Positions 18,197 to 26,639 of a stretch of DNA of 64,000 nt are shown piece after piece. The notes under the pieces were generated by a model that worked only from the letters and a program-made list of their open reading frames with translations, was not told the DNA's origin and searched no databases. This DNA comes from Candidatus Nitrospira nitrosa (GTDB taxonomy: Bacteria; Nitrospirota; Nitrospiria; Nitrospirales; Nitrospiraceae). A program made the position numbers and the translations under genes. The DNA lies in NCBI RefSeq assembly GCF_001458735.1, contig NZ_CZQA01000014.1:1-64000 (forward strand). Direction: 5' to 3'. Each line of letters opens with the position of its first letter. Positions within the stretch are counted from its first letter, which is position 1.

Positions 18197-18282
18197 TCAC
18201 CCTGTGCCCCCCTTGATCAGCACATAGGTGTAAATGATCGTCGTGCTGACGTCCTTCTGACCGAGTAGTTCCTGGACTGACG
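18197..18282 (-). pseudogene. integron-type tyrosine recombinase, C-terminal remnant 1
   Basis: Minus-strand translation gives SVQELLGQKDVSTTIIYTYV followed by LIKGGTG and a stop. This matches the end of integron integrases ([20 protein letters not shown]), including the catalytic tyrosine in IYTYV. Only about 28 codons remain; sequence further upstream on this strand is unrelated. The box LGH has become LGQ. Confidence 0.75.
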
Positions 18283-18528
18283 GTATGATCAATGCCTTAT
18301 CCCGTCCTTCTATCCATGCAGAGCCTGAACAGGAGCGTCAGATTCTTGCGCCGAGCCTGTCACACTATCAAGTAGAACCACATAAGAACCAGGCTCTCAT
18401 CCCGTCTCCTGCCATTCAGCATCCTGGGTCTTTCTCGTCAGCACAGCGGCGAAACATCCACCGTTCCTGCACACGGCTGGCAGTAGACACGAGCCAGTTC
18501 ATTTGATGTCACCCTACTTCTCACGATA

Positions 18529-18558
18529 TTTAAGTGACCAGAATTCTGGTCACTTAAA
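18529..18558. promoter_or_regulatory. 30-bp perfect palindrome, probable toxin-antitoxin operator
   Basis: The bases TTTAAGTGACCAGAA and TTCTGGTCACTTAAA form a 30-bp perfect palindrome ending 13 bp before the antitoxin ATG. Phd/YefM antitoxins bind palindromes at their own promoter, so this is the expected autoregulatory operator. A transcription-termination role is less likely since no T-tract follows and the genes start right after it. Confidence 0.75.
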
Positions 18559-18571
18559 CAAGAGGTCTCTA

Positions 18572-18868
18572 ATGGCAAAAACCTTATCGTTATCGGAAGT
18601 CAAAGCCCGGCTTCCTGAACTGGTAGCAGGTGTCCAAGAGCGCGAGGAGGAAGTGATCGTCACGAAAAATGGCCGGCCAGCGGCCATCTTGATGAATATC
18701 GATGAATACACCCGTCTCAAAGAAACCGTGGATGTCCTAAGCGATCCTGAACTCATGAGCCAGATTGCCGAGAGCCTGGTCCATTACAAAACGAAACGCA
18801 CAGGACTCTCATTTGAGGATGTATTCGGCGAACCTCTCACGCCTGTCAAGAAACGACGCACGGCGTGA
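18572..18868 (+). CDS. Phd/YefM-family antitoxin
   Basis: This 98-aa protein neutralises the toxin encoded next to it and represses the operon. The Phd/YefM DNA-binding start is clear: SLSEVKARLPELVAGVQ, VIVTKNGRPAAILMNIDEY. The C-terminal part (VLSDPELMSQIAESL...) would wrap the toxin. The start follows AGAGG and lies just after a 30-bp palindrome. Its stop overlaps the toxin start as GTGA. Confidence 0.9.
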   Translation: MAKTLSLSEVKARLPELVAGVQEREEEVIVTKNGRPAAILMNIDEYTRLKETVDVLSDPELMSQIAESLVHYKTKRTGLSFEDVFGEPLTPVKKRRTA

Positions 18869-19158
18869 TCTCCTTCCGACCCGACATCCCTCCACATGTC
18901 GCGGCCGTCATCCGCACACTCCATCCCGACATCAAGCAACTGATCAAGTCAGCCATTCGTGCCATTGCAGCTGATCCTGAATGTGGAGAACCGCTTAAAC
19001 GGGAACTCGATGGGTTACGCAAGTATCGCGCTCGCCGCTTTCGCGTCGTCTATGCGGTCGATCACAAGAGACGAGTCATGAGCCTCATGGCCGTAGGACA
19101 CCGGCGATCTGTGTATGAGGAGCTGACCGAGCGAATTCTCCGGAAGCCTCGAACATAG
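18865..19158 (+). CDS. RelE/ParE-family toxin
   Basis: This 97-aa protein has the RelE/ParE fold signature: IKQLIKSAIRAIAADPECGEPLKRELDGLRKYRARRFRVVYAVD and the final strand with MSLMAVGHRRSVYEEL. RelE-type members cut mRNA at the ribosome and ParE-type members poison gyrase; the target here cannot be told from sequence. It uses a GTG start that overlaps the antitoxin stop by four bases, the normal type II order with antitoxin first. Confidence 0.88.
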   Translation: MISFRPDIPPHVAAVIRTLHPDIKQLIKSAIRAIAADPECGEPLKRELDGLRKYRARRFRVVYAVDHKRRVMSLMAVGHRRSVYEELTERILRKPRT

Positions 19159-19366
19159 CCGTACCTAAACAATGATCAAGTCTTGTGCACCAGCACTTCA
19201 TGATACGCCACCTCCCAAGATTTCATTTCTCACTGCCCCCATTTCACACGTTCAGCGATTTCAGCGAGCGGTTTGTCCGCATTCGCACAGTGAGCTGACC
19301 GCACCTACCGGTCATCCCATCGTGTTGTACTGAATCAAGGCTTTCGCTATAGTCACAATACAGCTG

Positions 19367-19675
19367 ATGAAAACACTGGATAACATTCGTCGACAACTTT
19401 CCGCAGGTGAATTCGAATTTAGTCACCATGCGTTTAAACGAGCCGTCGAGCGAAACATCAGTGACGTAGAAGTCCAGCAGGCCGGAGCAGAGGCCTCGAT
19501 CATCGAAGACTATCCGGAGGACAAGTACGCACCCAGTAGCCTCATGCTAGGGTTCACTGCAGCAGACCGACCACTACACATTCAAGTCTCTCATGCGGAC
19601 TCTGACTTGCTGAAGATCATCACGATCTATCAGCCGAATCCGACTGAGTGGTATGATTACACCAAACGGAGGTAA
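19367..19675 (+). CDS. DUF4258 protein, likely toxin of a type II-like pair
   Basis: The 102-aa product starts with LDNIRRQLSAGEFEFSHHAF and continues KRAVERNISDVEVQQA, then SIIEDYPEDKYAPSSLML, LHIQVSHAD and ITIYQPNPTEWYDYTKRR. This is the DUF4258 pattern, small proteins often paired with a YgiT/MqsA-type zinc finger, and thought to be RelE-fold ribonuclease toxins. The next gene starts 2 bp later and encodes exactly such a zinc finger. Toxicity is inferred from this pairing. Confidence 0.8.
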   Translation: MKTLDNIRRQLSAGEFEFSHHAFKRAVERNISDVEVQQAGAEASIIEDYPEDKYAPSSLMLGFTAADRPLHIQVSHADSDLLKIITIYQPNPTEWYDYTKRR

Positions 19676-19677
19676 CC

Positions 19678-19908
19678 ATGTTCCGGTGTCATGTGTGCGG
19701 AAAAGCTGAGAGCCGTGAGGAGCGCATCAGCGAGGTTTTTGACATTGATGGCAGGCCGGTGCAGGTTGAGCAGATTCCGGCAACGGTGTGCCTCCATTGC
19801 GGTGAAGCGGTGTTCAGTCGAGATACGACGGAGCGAGTTCGCCGGATGGTGCATGGGGAGGCCAAACCGATCAAGTCGATTCAGATGGACGTATTCGCCT
19901 ACCGCTAG
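19678..19908 (+). CDS. YgiT-type zinc-finger protein (MqsA N-terminal-like), likely antitoxin
   Basis: This 76-aa protein has two CxxC pairs, CHVCGK at the start and CLHCGE in the middle, the YgiT zinc-binding domain found at the N-terminus of MqsA. It lacks the C-terminal HTH of MqsA, so it probably neutralises but might not repress. It follows the DUF4258 gene by 2 bp with GGAGG before the ATG. The toxin-first order is that of mqsRA. Confidence 0.82.
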   Translation: MFRCHVCGKAESREERISEVFDIDGRPVQVEQIPATVCLHCGEAVFSRDTTERVRRMVHGEAKPIKSIQMDVFAYR

Positions 19909-19978
19909 CTTTCTCTGACAATTCTCTCACTTGTACATTCTCCCACAGCAATTCACCTTTGACTCAAAGGAATGTCCA

Positions 19979-21049
19979 ATGCCAACATTGTTCACCCCGC
20001 TCCAAGTTGGAAAACTCCTTTTACCCAACCGCGTCGTCATGGCTCCCCTCACTCGTGCACGTGCCGGCACGACCCACATCCCCAACGACATGATGGTGGA
20101 CTACTACTCCCAGCGCGCGTCAAGCGGTCTGATGATGACGGAATGCACAATGGTGGATGCCCATGCCTGCGCCTTCATGGGTGAAGGTGGTATTTACAGC
20201 CCGGCTCACGTAGCTGGGTGGAAACGCGTGACGGATGCGGTCCATGCCAAGGGCGGCCGCATCTTCATGCAGATCTGGCATCCTGGTCGCGCCGCGCATT
20301 CGTTGTTGAACGACGGTGAGCAGCCGGTCTCCAGCAGCGCCAAGGCCATTCCTAATGAGATGACCCACACCCCTCAAGGTGACAAGCCCTACGAAGTCCC
20401 TCGCGCCCTCCGCACCGAGGAAATCCCACGCTATGTAGAGATGTTCAGACTTGCCGCAACGAACGCACAGGTGGCCGGATTTGACGGTGTACAAATCCAC
20501 GGCGCCCATGGGTATTTGATCGACAATTTTCTTCGGGACGGCGTCAACGCCCGCACGGACGCCTACGGAGGTTCCGTACCCAACCGTGCTCGGTTTCTAT
20601 TGGAGATAACCGACGCCGTCATCAGTGTCTGGGGTGCTGGGCGTGTCGCGGTGCGGATTTCGCCTCTGGTCCCGTTTAATGACATGGTCGACAGCCAACC
20701 CGAAGCCCTCGTGACCTATGTGGCGCAAGAATTAAGCCGGCGCGAGATTGCCTTCCTTGAAATTCGACATGAAAACCATGCGCTGCCTAAAGAGCAGACC
20801 CTGTTACAGATTGCTCGTCGCCAATTCCGTGGTGTGCTGATGAGCAATGGAAGCTATACGCGTGAAAGCGGCGAATCGACAGTTACACAAGGAGCCGCTG
20901 ACGCCATCGTCTATGGCCGACCGTACATCGCCAATCCTGACCTGGTTGAACGTTTCGCGAAGCAGGCTCCGCTCAACGAGGTAAATTTCGCTCGACTCTA
21001 TGGAGGTGGCGCGGACGGCTACAGCGACTACCCTGCATTGGTCGGATGA
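19979..21049 (+). CDS. alkene reductase, old yellow enzyme family (NemA-like)
   Basis: This 356-aa FMN flavoprotein reduces activated C=C bonds or nitro-esters with NAD(P)H. It begins TLFTPLQVGKLLLPNRVVMA and APLTRARAG, with the TIM-barrel markers QIWHPGRAAH, FDGVQIHGAHGYLIDNFLRD, the NRARFLLEI helix and IVYGRPYIANPDL near the phosphate site, ending GADGYSDYPAL as in N-ethylmaleimide reductases. The ATG at 19979 follows AAAGGA and matches the family start. It appears to be a single gene, downstream of the toxin-like pair but not overlapping it. Confidence 0.93.
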   Translation: MPTLFTPLQVGKLLLPNRVVMAPLTRARAGTTHIPNDMMVDYYSQRASSGLMMTECTMVDAHACAFMGEGGIYSPAHVAGWKRVTDAVHAKGGRIFMQIWHPGRAAHSLLNDGEQPVSSSAKAIPNEMTHTPQGDKPYEVPRALRTEEIPRYVEMFRLAATNAQVAGFDGVQIHGAHGYLIDNFLRDGVNARTDAYGGSVPNRARFLLEITDAVISVWGAGRVAVRISPLVPFNDMVDSQPEALVTYVAQELSRREIAFLEIRHENHALPKEQTLLQIARRQFRGVLMSNGSYTRESGESTVTQGAADAIVYGRPYIANPDLVERFAKQAPLNEVNFARLYGGGADGYSDYPALVG

Positions 21050-21177
21050 CATCCAACCACTATCTTTCAGGGTTTGTGTTGTATATCGGCGTGCCGACAA
21101 TCTACAGCGGACTGGAAGGTAGTAATCGGATTGGTGCATAATCCCCTCCCTCTACTCGCATCAATTTGGAGACCGAC

Positions 21178-22404
21178 ATGATCTCGCAACGGATAATACT
21201 TTCCGCCCTCTGTGCCCTGCTCCCGCTGCTCTTGGCCATGCGACCAGTGGATGAGACTCTGCTGACAGCCGCTATGGATGGACAGCTCCCCAAGATCAAG
21301 AAACTTGTTGAGGAAGGAGCGGATGTCCACGCAGCCAATGCGCAGGGGACGACCTCCCTGCATGCGGCAGCCTGGAATGGACATCGCGATGTCGTTTCAT
21401 TCTTACTTCGGAAAGCCGCGCCGGTGAATCACGTGACCAGCGACGGAGCCACCCCACTCTACATTGCGGCGCAGAATGGTCATCCGGAAGTAGCCGCCCT
21501 GTTGCTCAATAACGGAGCAACCGCGAATCTTGCTACCACCACAGGAGTGACGCCGCTTTTTATCGCCGCACAGAACGGCTATCGAGACATCGTGGCGCTC
21601 TTGCTCCGACATAAGGCCGACGCGAATCAAGCTGCGGAAGACGGAGTGACGCCACTCTTCATCGCGGCACAACGAGGCCAGCATACGGTCGTGGAGCTGC
21701 TGCTGCAACATGGAACCACCGCGAATACGACCTTGGCTGACGGATCGACGCCTCTGTTCGTCGCCGCCCAGAACGGCCATCTCCCAACCGTGACGCTGCT
21801 CCTGGAACAGGGTGCAGCCGTGAACCAGGCCATGACGGATGGCGCAACACCGCTGCTGGTCGCCGCCCAAAACGGACATCGCGCCATCGTGGAACTCTTG
21901 CTCGAACGTGGCGCACTCGTAAACCAATCGGTCCAGAACGGTGTGACTCCACTCCACGTTGCCGCGCAGAACGGCCATCGGGAAGTGGTCACACTACTGC
22001 TAAAAAAGAAGGCTGCCATCAATCAACAAGCACGAAACCGCGCGACCCCGCTCTTCCTTGCCGTACAAAATAACCACCGCGATGTCGCAACACTCCTCTT
22101 AGAAAAAGGTGCCTTGGTGAACCAACCCACGCCTGATGGCGCCACGCCTCTCCACATCGCAACCGCAGCAGGCTATCGCGACATGGCCGCCCTTCTCCTA
22201 AAAAAAGGAGCCTCGATCAACGCAAAGACTGCGGACGGGAAGACCCCTCTGCATCTGGGTGCCTATCATGGCAATCGAGAAATCGTGTCGCTCCTGCTCA
22301 AGCACGGAGGGAACAAACAGGCAAAAACCCTATCGGGCGAGCGTCCGCTCGATCTCGCCCGTCAACAAGGCCACCGCACGCTGTTTGCTCTCCTGAAGCA
22401 ATAA
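21178..22404 (+). CDS. exported ankyrin-repeat protein (12 repeats)
   Basis: The 408-aa product has a signal peptide (ISQRIILSALCALLPLLLAM) followed directly by about twelve 33-residue ankyrin repeats, with the consensus DGxTPLxxAAQNGHxxVVxLLLxxGAxVN. The first repeat is partial and the last reads SGERPLDLARQQGHRTLFAL. Ankyrin stacks bind protein partners; in the periplasm or outside the cell the partner is unknown. GGAGA precedes the ATG at 21178. The next gene encodes a smaller lipoprotein with related repeats. Confidence 0.92.
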   Translation: MISQRIILSALCALLPLLLAMRPVDETLLTAAMDGQLPKIKKLVEEGADVHAANAQGTTSLHAAAWNGHRDVVSFLLRKAAPVNHVTSDGATPLYIAAQNGHPEVAALLLNNGATANLATTTGVTPLFIAAQNGYRDIVALLLRHKADANQAAEDGVTPLFIAAQRGQHTVVELLLQHGTTANTTLADGSTPLFVAAQNGHLPTVTLLLEQGAAVNQAMTDGATPLLVAAQNGHRAIVELLLERGALVNQSVQNGVTPLHVAAQNGHREVVTLLLKKKAAINQQARNRATPLFLAVQNNHRDVATLLLEKGALVNQPTPDGATPLHIATAAGYRDMAALLLKKGASINAKTADGKTPLHLGAYHGNREIVSLLLKHGGNKQAKTLSGERPLDLARQQGHRTLFALLKQ

Positions 22405-22609
22405 GAGCCTTCATGCACTTTCACTTCGTGCAGCCACGGCGCGAGCCACAAAACCGTCAAGCCCTCTAACAGACCCACGATCCACCTCTGCACAAGGATT
22501 CGACCGACCGTAGACCTATAGCGCCTCGATCATGAACGCGAGCCAACTCCACCCAGTCCAGAGAATCTCACTCGCTTGAATCGGGCCACTAGAATAAGGA
22601 GTAGATGAC

Positions 22610-23155
22610 ATGAAACCGGTTGCGCCGAATTGGAAACGAGCCCTCTGTTCACTCATCGTCCTATTCATTAGTGGTTGTGTCACCACACCGGAGGAGCAAC
22701 TACGCCTAGCCGCAGCAGACGGGAATCTGCTCCGAGTGGAGACCTTTCTTTGGCAGGGAGTCAACATCCAAGCGTCCGATGCGCGTGGAATCACAGCACT
22801 CCACCTCGCAACCAAGCACGGGCATCGGAACGTGGCCGCTCTTTTACTGAAACAAGGTGCAGCAGTCAACCCAGCAAGCCAGGACGGCGTCACGCCGCTT
22901 TCCGTCGCAGTCCAAGGGGGGCGGCAAGAAATGGTGGCGCTACTCTTAGCGAACGGTGCACAGGTAAATGAACAGGCGCAGATCGGTGGCACGACGCTCT
23001 TGCACGTCGCAGCCTACCGAGGGGATCTGGAGATCGTGAGCCTTTTACTGCAGCATGGCGCGGATAAGCAGGCAAGAATGACATCGGGTGAACGCCCTGT
23101 GGATTTGGCTCAGCAGCAAGGTCACCGGGCGTTGATTCCGCTGCTTGAGCCATGA
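22610..23155 (+). CDS. ankyrin-repeat lipoprotein
   Basis: This 181-aa protein has a lipoprotein signal with the lipobox ISGC at Cys23 and then about five ankyrin repeats, ending SGERPVDLAQQQGHRALIPL, very close to the end of the preceding 408-aa ankyrin protein. The two genes are paralogues, and the shared ending suggests one came from the other by duplication and repeat loss. It is predicted to be anchored on the periplasmic face of a membrane. Confidence 0.9.
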   Translation: MKPVAPNWKRALCSLIVLFISGCVTTPEEQLRLAAADGNLLRVETFLWQGVNIQASDARGITALHLATKHGHRNVAALLLKQGAAVNPASQDGVTPLSVAVQGGRQEMVALLLANGAQVNEQAQIGGTTLLHVAAYRGDLEIVSLLLQHGADKQARMTSGERPVDLAQQQGHRALIPLLEP

Positions 23156-23279
23156 GGGACTGAACAGAACAACCGGGCAGGATACGTCACTTGGCCAATC
23201 ACCGCGTAATGCAAGATGTGTCGGTCGTCTCCACTACGACACCGTTCCCCTTGCTCTTCTGATCGGTGCCTCTTCGTCT

Positions 23280-24013
23280 ATGAACAGGTGGTGTTATCGG
23301 CTATCAGTCCTTCTCCTCATCATATCGTCGACCGGCATGTCTGATGCTCAAGCACAAGCTCCCGCCCATCTGCATGATGCAACTGGCATAAGGGTTGCCA
23401 CTGTTTCTCCACAAGGACATATCAGTGCCCCGGAGGAACAGACTTCTCAGAGTTTCACCATCACGTCGCTGGTTTTTTTATTGTCGTGTTTGGCCTAGCC
23501 GAACTAGGCCATGCGCTCCGGTATCCCCTGTCATTGTGGACCTGGTTCATGCTCCCTGGTGCGCTTACGGCGATCGGTCTGTTGGTGCTATTCGGGAATG
23601 ACCATGGTGCGTGGCCGATTCGTTCACTTGATGTGCTCGACACCGTGCGGAGCTAAGACCAGGAACTGATTGAACATAAACTCTATGGAGTCCTTGCCCT
23701 TGTCATCGCCTTTTTTGAGGCATGCCGTCGAAATACAAGAGCTTGGCATCCTCTGTCGGCAGCCCCTCTCGTCCTCTTGACCCTGGCCGGTTCGTTGTGG
23801 CTGTTCGCCCATTCACACAGCGGGCATCCCGCTCTTGCCAAGATCCAGTTTCAGCATTCCTTGTTGGGGATCGTTGGGATCGGCGCCGCCCTGGCGAAGG
23901 GCTTTGCATCCTGGCTGCCCAGTGCGTCCCCCCATGTGACGACACGATGGGAAATCGCTTGGGCGGGATCCGAGATTCTTTTTGGCGTACTGCTCCTCCT
24001 CTACTCCGAATAG
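23280..24013 (+). pseudogene. broken membrane protein gene (frameshift and stop)
   Basis: Translation starts MNRWCYRLSVLLLIISSTGM (signal peptide), reads SFTITSLV into a T7 run at 23473-23479 and then stops in this frame. Adding one base restores FFIVVFGLAELGHALRYPLS and four more hydrophobic stretches, interrupted by one TAA at 23654-23656 and ending LFGVLLLLYSE. The restored product would be a membrane protein of about 240 aa with several His residues (LGHALR, HSHSGHP), not assigned to a family. Both lesions are read directly; whether the T-run is real or slippery cannot be told. Confidence 0.7.
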
Positions 24014-24038
24014 ACACGGTTTTTCGTCTGGAGGGAAT

Positions 24039-24128
24039 TCAACTCTCTTGGAACCGCAGCATGGCTTCCTGAGTCTCGAGGGGGAAATAGGAGACCGCGA
24101 ACAGTTCCTGAGCGAGCCAGTCAGCCAT
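24039..24128 (-). CDS. possible small ORF or gene remnant (29 aa)
   Basis: On the minus strand a 29-codon frame reads MADWLAQELFAVSYFPLETQ and then EAMLRFQES before a TGA. Its composition is protein-like, but no ribosome binding site is seen and the frame is open upstream, so it could be the end of a decayed gene. The rest of 24014-24282 shows nothing recognisable. Confidence 0.2.
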   Translation of the reverse strand: MADWLAQELFAVSYFPLETQEAMLRFQES

Positions 24129-24282
24129 TTGAGACACCCTCGCGTTTCCCCTTCAGACACCTGCCAACTCAATTACCAATATCGTCCTCAACGAGCAGTT
24201 TCCACCTTTCATCCCACTGCATCGCAAACCGAACGAGCAAAGGTATCCGACCCCATACTCTTTGGGCTGTACTGGGTACGTG

Positions 24283-25398
24283 TCAATTCCCTGGTTCGGC
24301 CTCTTCTTTTAGGTCGCCAAGTACACGCACGATCTCGCCACGCAACTGCGGACGTTCCCATGTGCGTGGAGCCAACGGCACCCTTGCCGAAAACAGCTTT
24401 CGTCTAGCGTCGAACTCCGTGAGAGTCTCATACTCGACTTGGCGCTCCTCTGGGGCGCTGCTGTCCTTGATTCGTGGCCAATCGGGGATGATCTTGCAGG
24501 GATGATGTGAACTGTCCTGGAAGTGAAGTATTGCGTCATCAACCAGCTCCTTCTTACCAAGATCGAATTGCAGACCCTCCATTATGTAATCTACAACTTG
24601 ACCTCCGTATGACCGGATCGCCCTCTTCGTTAGAGCGGTGCGGCGCGAAATCGTCCACAGCGTACCGGATGGATGAGTGTCATTTGTTCGGAAACGAACA
24701 TCAAGGGGCGAAACGATGGAAAGAAAGACAGACGGTGCATCCAAGGGTGTGACAACGCTTCTCAGGAACCCTTGGTCGACCTGTGCACCAATTGCCGAGA
24801 TCATCCCTGCATCCAAACTCGGGATGGCCGCAAACTGGAGAACGCCCTCGATTGTTGCCTCGACAGCTTGCAGTGGCTGCCTTGCACGAACAAAAGCGTC
24901 GTATACGGATGAGGATACCACAAGCGGCACTGCAAGGTCGCACGACCAGTAATCAAGAGTTGTCAGAGACATGGTCGCGAACGTTGTGTTGTCTGTGTGA
25001 AACGGGTAGCGCACGACGCCCACTGGCCTGTCCGGGCTACTTGCCATCCAACGGATATCGGTCAGCTCTTCCGGCTTCGGATAGCCCTTCCCTTTGTAGA
25101 TTCTACCGGACATTCGCTCTTTGTGACTGATCGTTTGTCCAGAGAAATCCTTGAACCACAGTTCTCCTGGCAAGCGAGGAACCCACTCTGAAACAAAGGC
25201 CTGTTTGAATCTGACTCGGTCGCCGGCGTGAAGTTCCTCGCCATAGAGCGCGCGACAGAACTGTGAGATCGAGATAAAATCAACTGGGGCGCGTCCAGAG
25301 AGCAGAGACTTGATCCTCTGATCCAGCCACGAGGGGAGGTGCAAGTAGGTCAGAAAACTACCCGCGAGGGCCTTTGCTGTGTCTTCTTTCATCCCCAT
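24283..25398 (-). CDS. hypothetical protein, possible integron-cassette gene
   Basis: The 371-aa product is not recognised. It is soluble, with no signal peptide or membrane segment; motifs such as VGVVRYPFHTDNTTFATMSL and LAVPLVVSSSVYDAFVRARQ are not known to me. The ATG at 25398 is 22 bases after GTTAGGC (minus strand, 25421-25427), which fits the 7-base core of an integron recombination site. A remnant of an integron-type integrase on the same strand lies about 1.1 kb upstream. This suggests, but does not prove, that the gene entered as a cassette. Confidence 0.55.
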   Translation of the reverse strand: MGMKEDTAKALAGSFLTYLHLPSWLDQRIKSLLSGRAPVDFISISQFCRALYGEELHAGDRVRFKQAFVSEWVPRLPGELWFKDFSGQTISHKERMSGRIYKGKGYPKPEELTDIRWMASSPDRPVGVVRYPFHTDNTTFATMSLTTLDYWSCDLAVPLVVSSSVYDAFVRARQPLQAVEATIEGVLQFAAIPSLDAGMISAIGAQVDQGFLRSVVTPLDAPSVFLSIVSPLDVRFRTNDTHPSGTLWTISRRTALTKRAIRSYGGQVVDYIMEGLQFDLGKKELVDDAILHFQDSSHHPCKIIPDWPRIKDSSAPEERQVEYETLTEFDARRKLFSARVPLAPRTWERPQLRGEIVRVLGDLKEEAEPGN

Positions 25399-25420
25399 CG
25401 TGTGGACCCTAATCTTCGAG

Positions 25421-25449
25421 GCCTAACAATGTTTAGAAAGACTGTATAA
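25421..25449 (-). promoter_or_regulatory. attC/attI-like core site and half palindrome
   Basis: On the minus strand the order is TTATACAGTC (25440-25449), then CTAAACATTGTTAGGC ending at 25421. GTTAGGC fits the integron core consensus GTTRRRY and the bases before it resemble the right arm of an attC site. The TTATACAGTC half matches the first ten bases of the 17-bp palindromes at 18151 and 26521. The left arm was not identified, and an IS481-type element was inserted only 28 bp away. Confidence 0.35.
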
Positions 25450-25476
25450 TCCCGTTACAGTAACTTGTCCACTTCT

Positions 25477-26426
25477 CGCATTGTTGCCGTAAATATCCGA
25501 CAGTCCAGAGTAGACTCTGGACATGGACACAAGAACTCGGATCATTCTTGCAGCGGAACTGGCGACTCAAGGGCTCTCCGTTTCCGCGATCGCGGGCCAA
25601 CTTGAGCGCCATCGAGAAACCATAGGACTCTGGCTGAAGGCAGTTCGAATCGAAGGACTCTCTGTCTTTCTGGATCGCTATGCTGCGGCCAAGACGGGGC
25701 CACGTCCGGCACGACAGGTCCCGGGAGCGGTCAAACGCCTTGTCTGGGCGATTCGCGCCCGTGAATACGACTGCTGTGGGCAGAAGATTCAGTACTTTCT
25801 GGCTCATGAACAGCATATCCATCTCTCTGTTCCCAAGATCTATGAAATCTTGGCTGAACGATACGTCTTACGGCCTCGGGGCCGGACCAATCAGCCACGC
25901 GGCGTTGTGCCGATTGCCACGGCTCCCCGCGCGGTCATTCAGATGGATACCGTGGTTTTTGGCGAGGTCTTCGCCTTTACCGGGGTGGACATCTATACGA
26001 AGGAAGCGGATGTCGTTCTGCGGACCGGACTAACAAGCGAGGATGGGGCCATGTTTTTGCGCACAGCCATGACTCGCCGCTTTACCGGGCCTGTGCAGAT
26101 CATCCAGACCGATGGGGGCTCAGAGTTCAAAGGCGTGTTTGCCCAACAGGTGCTCCAGTATTGTACACGACATCGCATCGCCCGTCCCTATAAGAAGAAC
26201 GAGCAGGCGTATATTGAGAGCTTCAATCGAACCCTGCGCAAGGAATGCTTGGGGTGGATCTCCTATCGAGTAGAAGAACTGCCCACACTCCAGGGCGAGG
26301 TGCGTGCATTTCTGGACCGGTATCACTATCATCGGCCGCATCTTGGATTCACCCCGATGCGACCGCCGTTATCGCCAAGCCGTGAAGGACCTGACGGACT
26401 GTCGGATATTTACGGAGAATAGTGCG
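25477..26426 (+). mobile_element. IS481-type insertion sequence, copy 1 (950 bp)
   Basis: The element starts CGCATTGTTG and ends AATAGTGCG, and is flanked by a 5-bp direct repeat CTTCT (25472-25476 and 26427-26431). Subterminal inverted repeats CCGTAAATATCCGACAGTCC at 25487-25506 and its complement at 26396-26415 are perfect over 20 bp. A second copy, with an identical transposase and the same 950-bp length, lies in the opposite orientation at 39434-40383. Confidence 0.93.
25523..26422 (+). CDS. IS481-type DDE transposase (copy 1)
   Basis: This 299-aa transposase has an N-terminal helix-turn-helix (LSVSAIAGQLERHRETIGLW) and an integrase-type DDE core: Asp in VIQMDTVVF, Asp in IIQTDGGSEFKG and Glu in NEQAYIESFNRTLRKECLG, followed by YHYHRPHLGF. 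It is a single frame with no frameshift signal, as in IS481 and unlike IS3. The stop codon lies only four bases inside the right tip of the element. It looks intact and, since two identical copies exist, recently active. Confidence 0.92.
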   Translation: MDTRTRIILAAELATQGLSVSAIAGQLERHRETIGLWLKAVRIEGLSVFLDRYAAAKTGPRPARQVPGAVKRLVWAIRAREYDCCGQKIQYFLAHEQHIHLSVPKIYEILAERYVLRPRGRTNQPRGVVPIATAPRAVIQMDTVVFGEVFAFTGVDIYTKEADVVLRTGLTSEDGAMFLRTAMTRRFTGPVQIIQTDGGSEFKGVFAQQVLQYCTRHRIARPYKKNEQAYIESFNRTLRKECLGWISYRVEELPTLQGEVRAFLDRYHYHRPHLGFTPMRPPLSPSREGPDGLSDIYGE

Positions 26427-26520
26427 CTTCTGCTTAAGCCGGCGAATAACCACCGATTGCACGCTCTAACCAATTGAAACAGAGCACGTTTGTCTCCAAT
26501 GCCACTTTTGGGCACTCGTC

Positions 26521-26537
26521 TTATACAGTCTGTATAA
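26521..26537. repeat. 17-bp palindrome TTATACAGTCTGTATAA, copy 2
   Basis: This is identical to the palindrome at 18151-18167 and lies 6 bp beyond the stop of the integrase remnant at 26544. CTAACCAATTGA occurs about 45 bp further left, as at the first locus. Confidence 0.85.
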
Positions 26538-26543
26538 GACAGT

Positions 26544-26639
26544 TTACAGACCATCGATCGGACTCCTCACCCCGTGAACGCCCTTGCCCAACACGTGCGC
26601 GTACATCATGGTGGTGCTGACGTCCTTGTGACTGAGCGG
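26544..26639 (-). pseudogene. integron-type tyrosine recombinase, C-terminal remnant 2
   Basis: Minus-strand translation gives [20 protein letters not shown] then HGVRSPIDGL and a stop. Integron integrases end [28 protein letters not shown], so this is the C-terminus with the catalytic tyrosine (MMYAHV) and the family's tail. Only about 32 codons survive. It is better conserved than the remnant at 18197-18282 and sits on the same strand. Confidence 0.82.

Noticed and set aside
25523-26422. IS3-family assignment
   Set aside because: There is a single continuous frame without the two-ORF frameshift of IS3; size and ends fit IS481.
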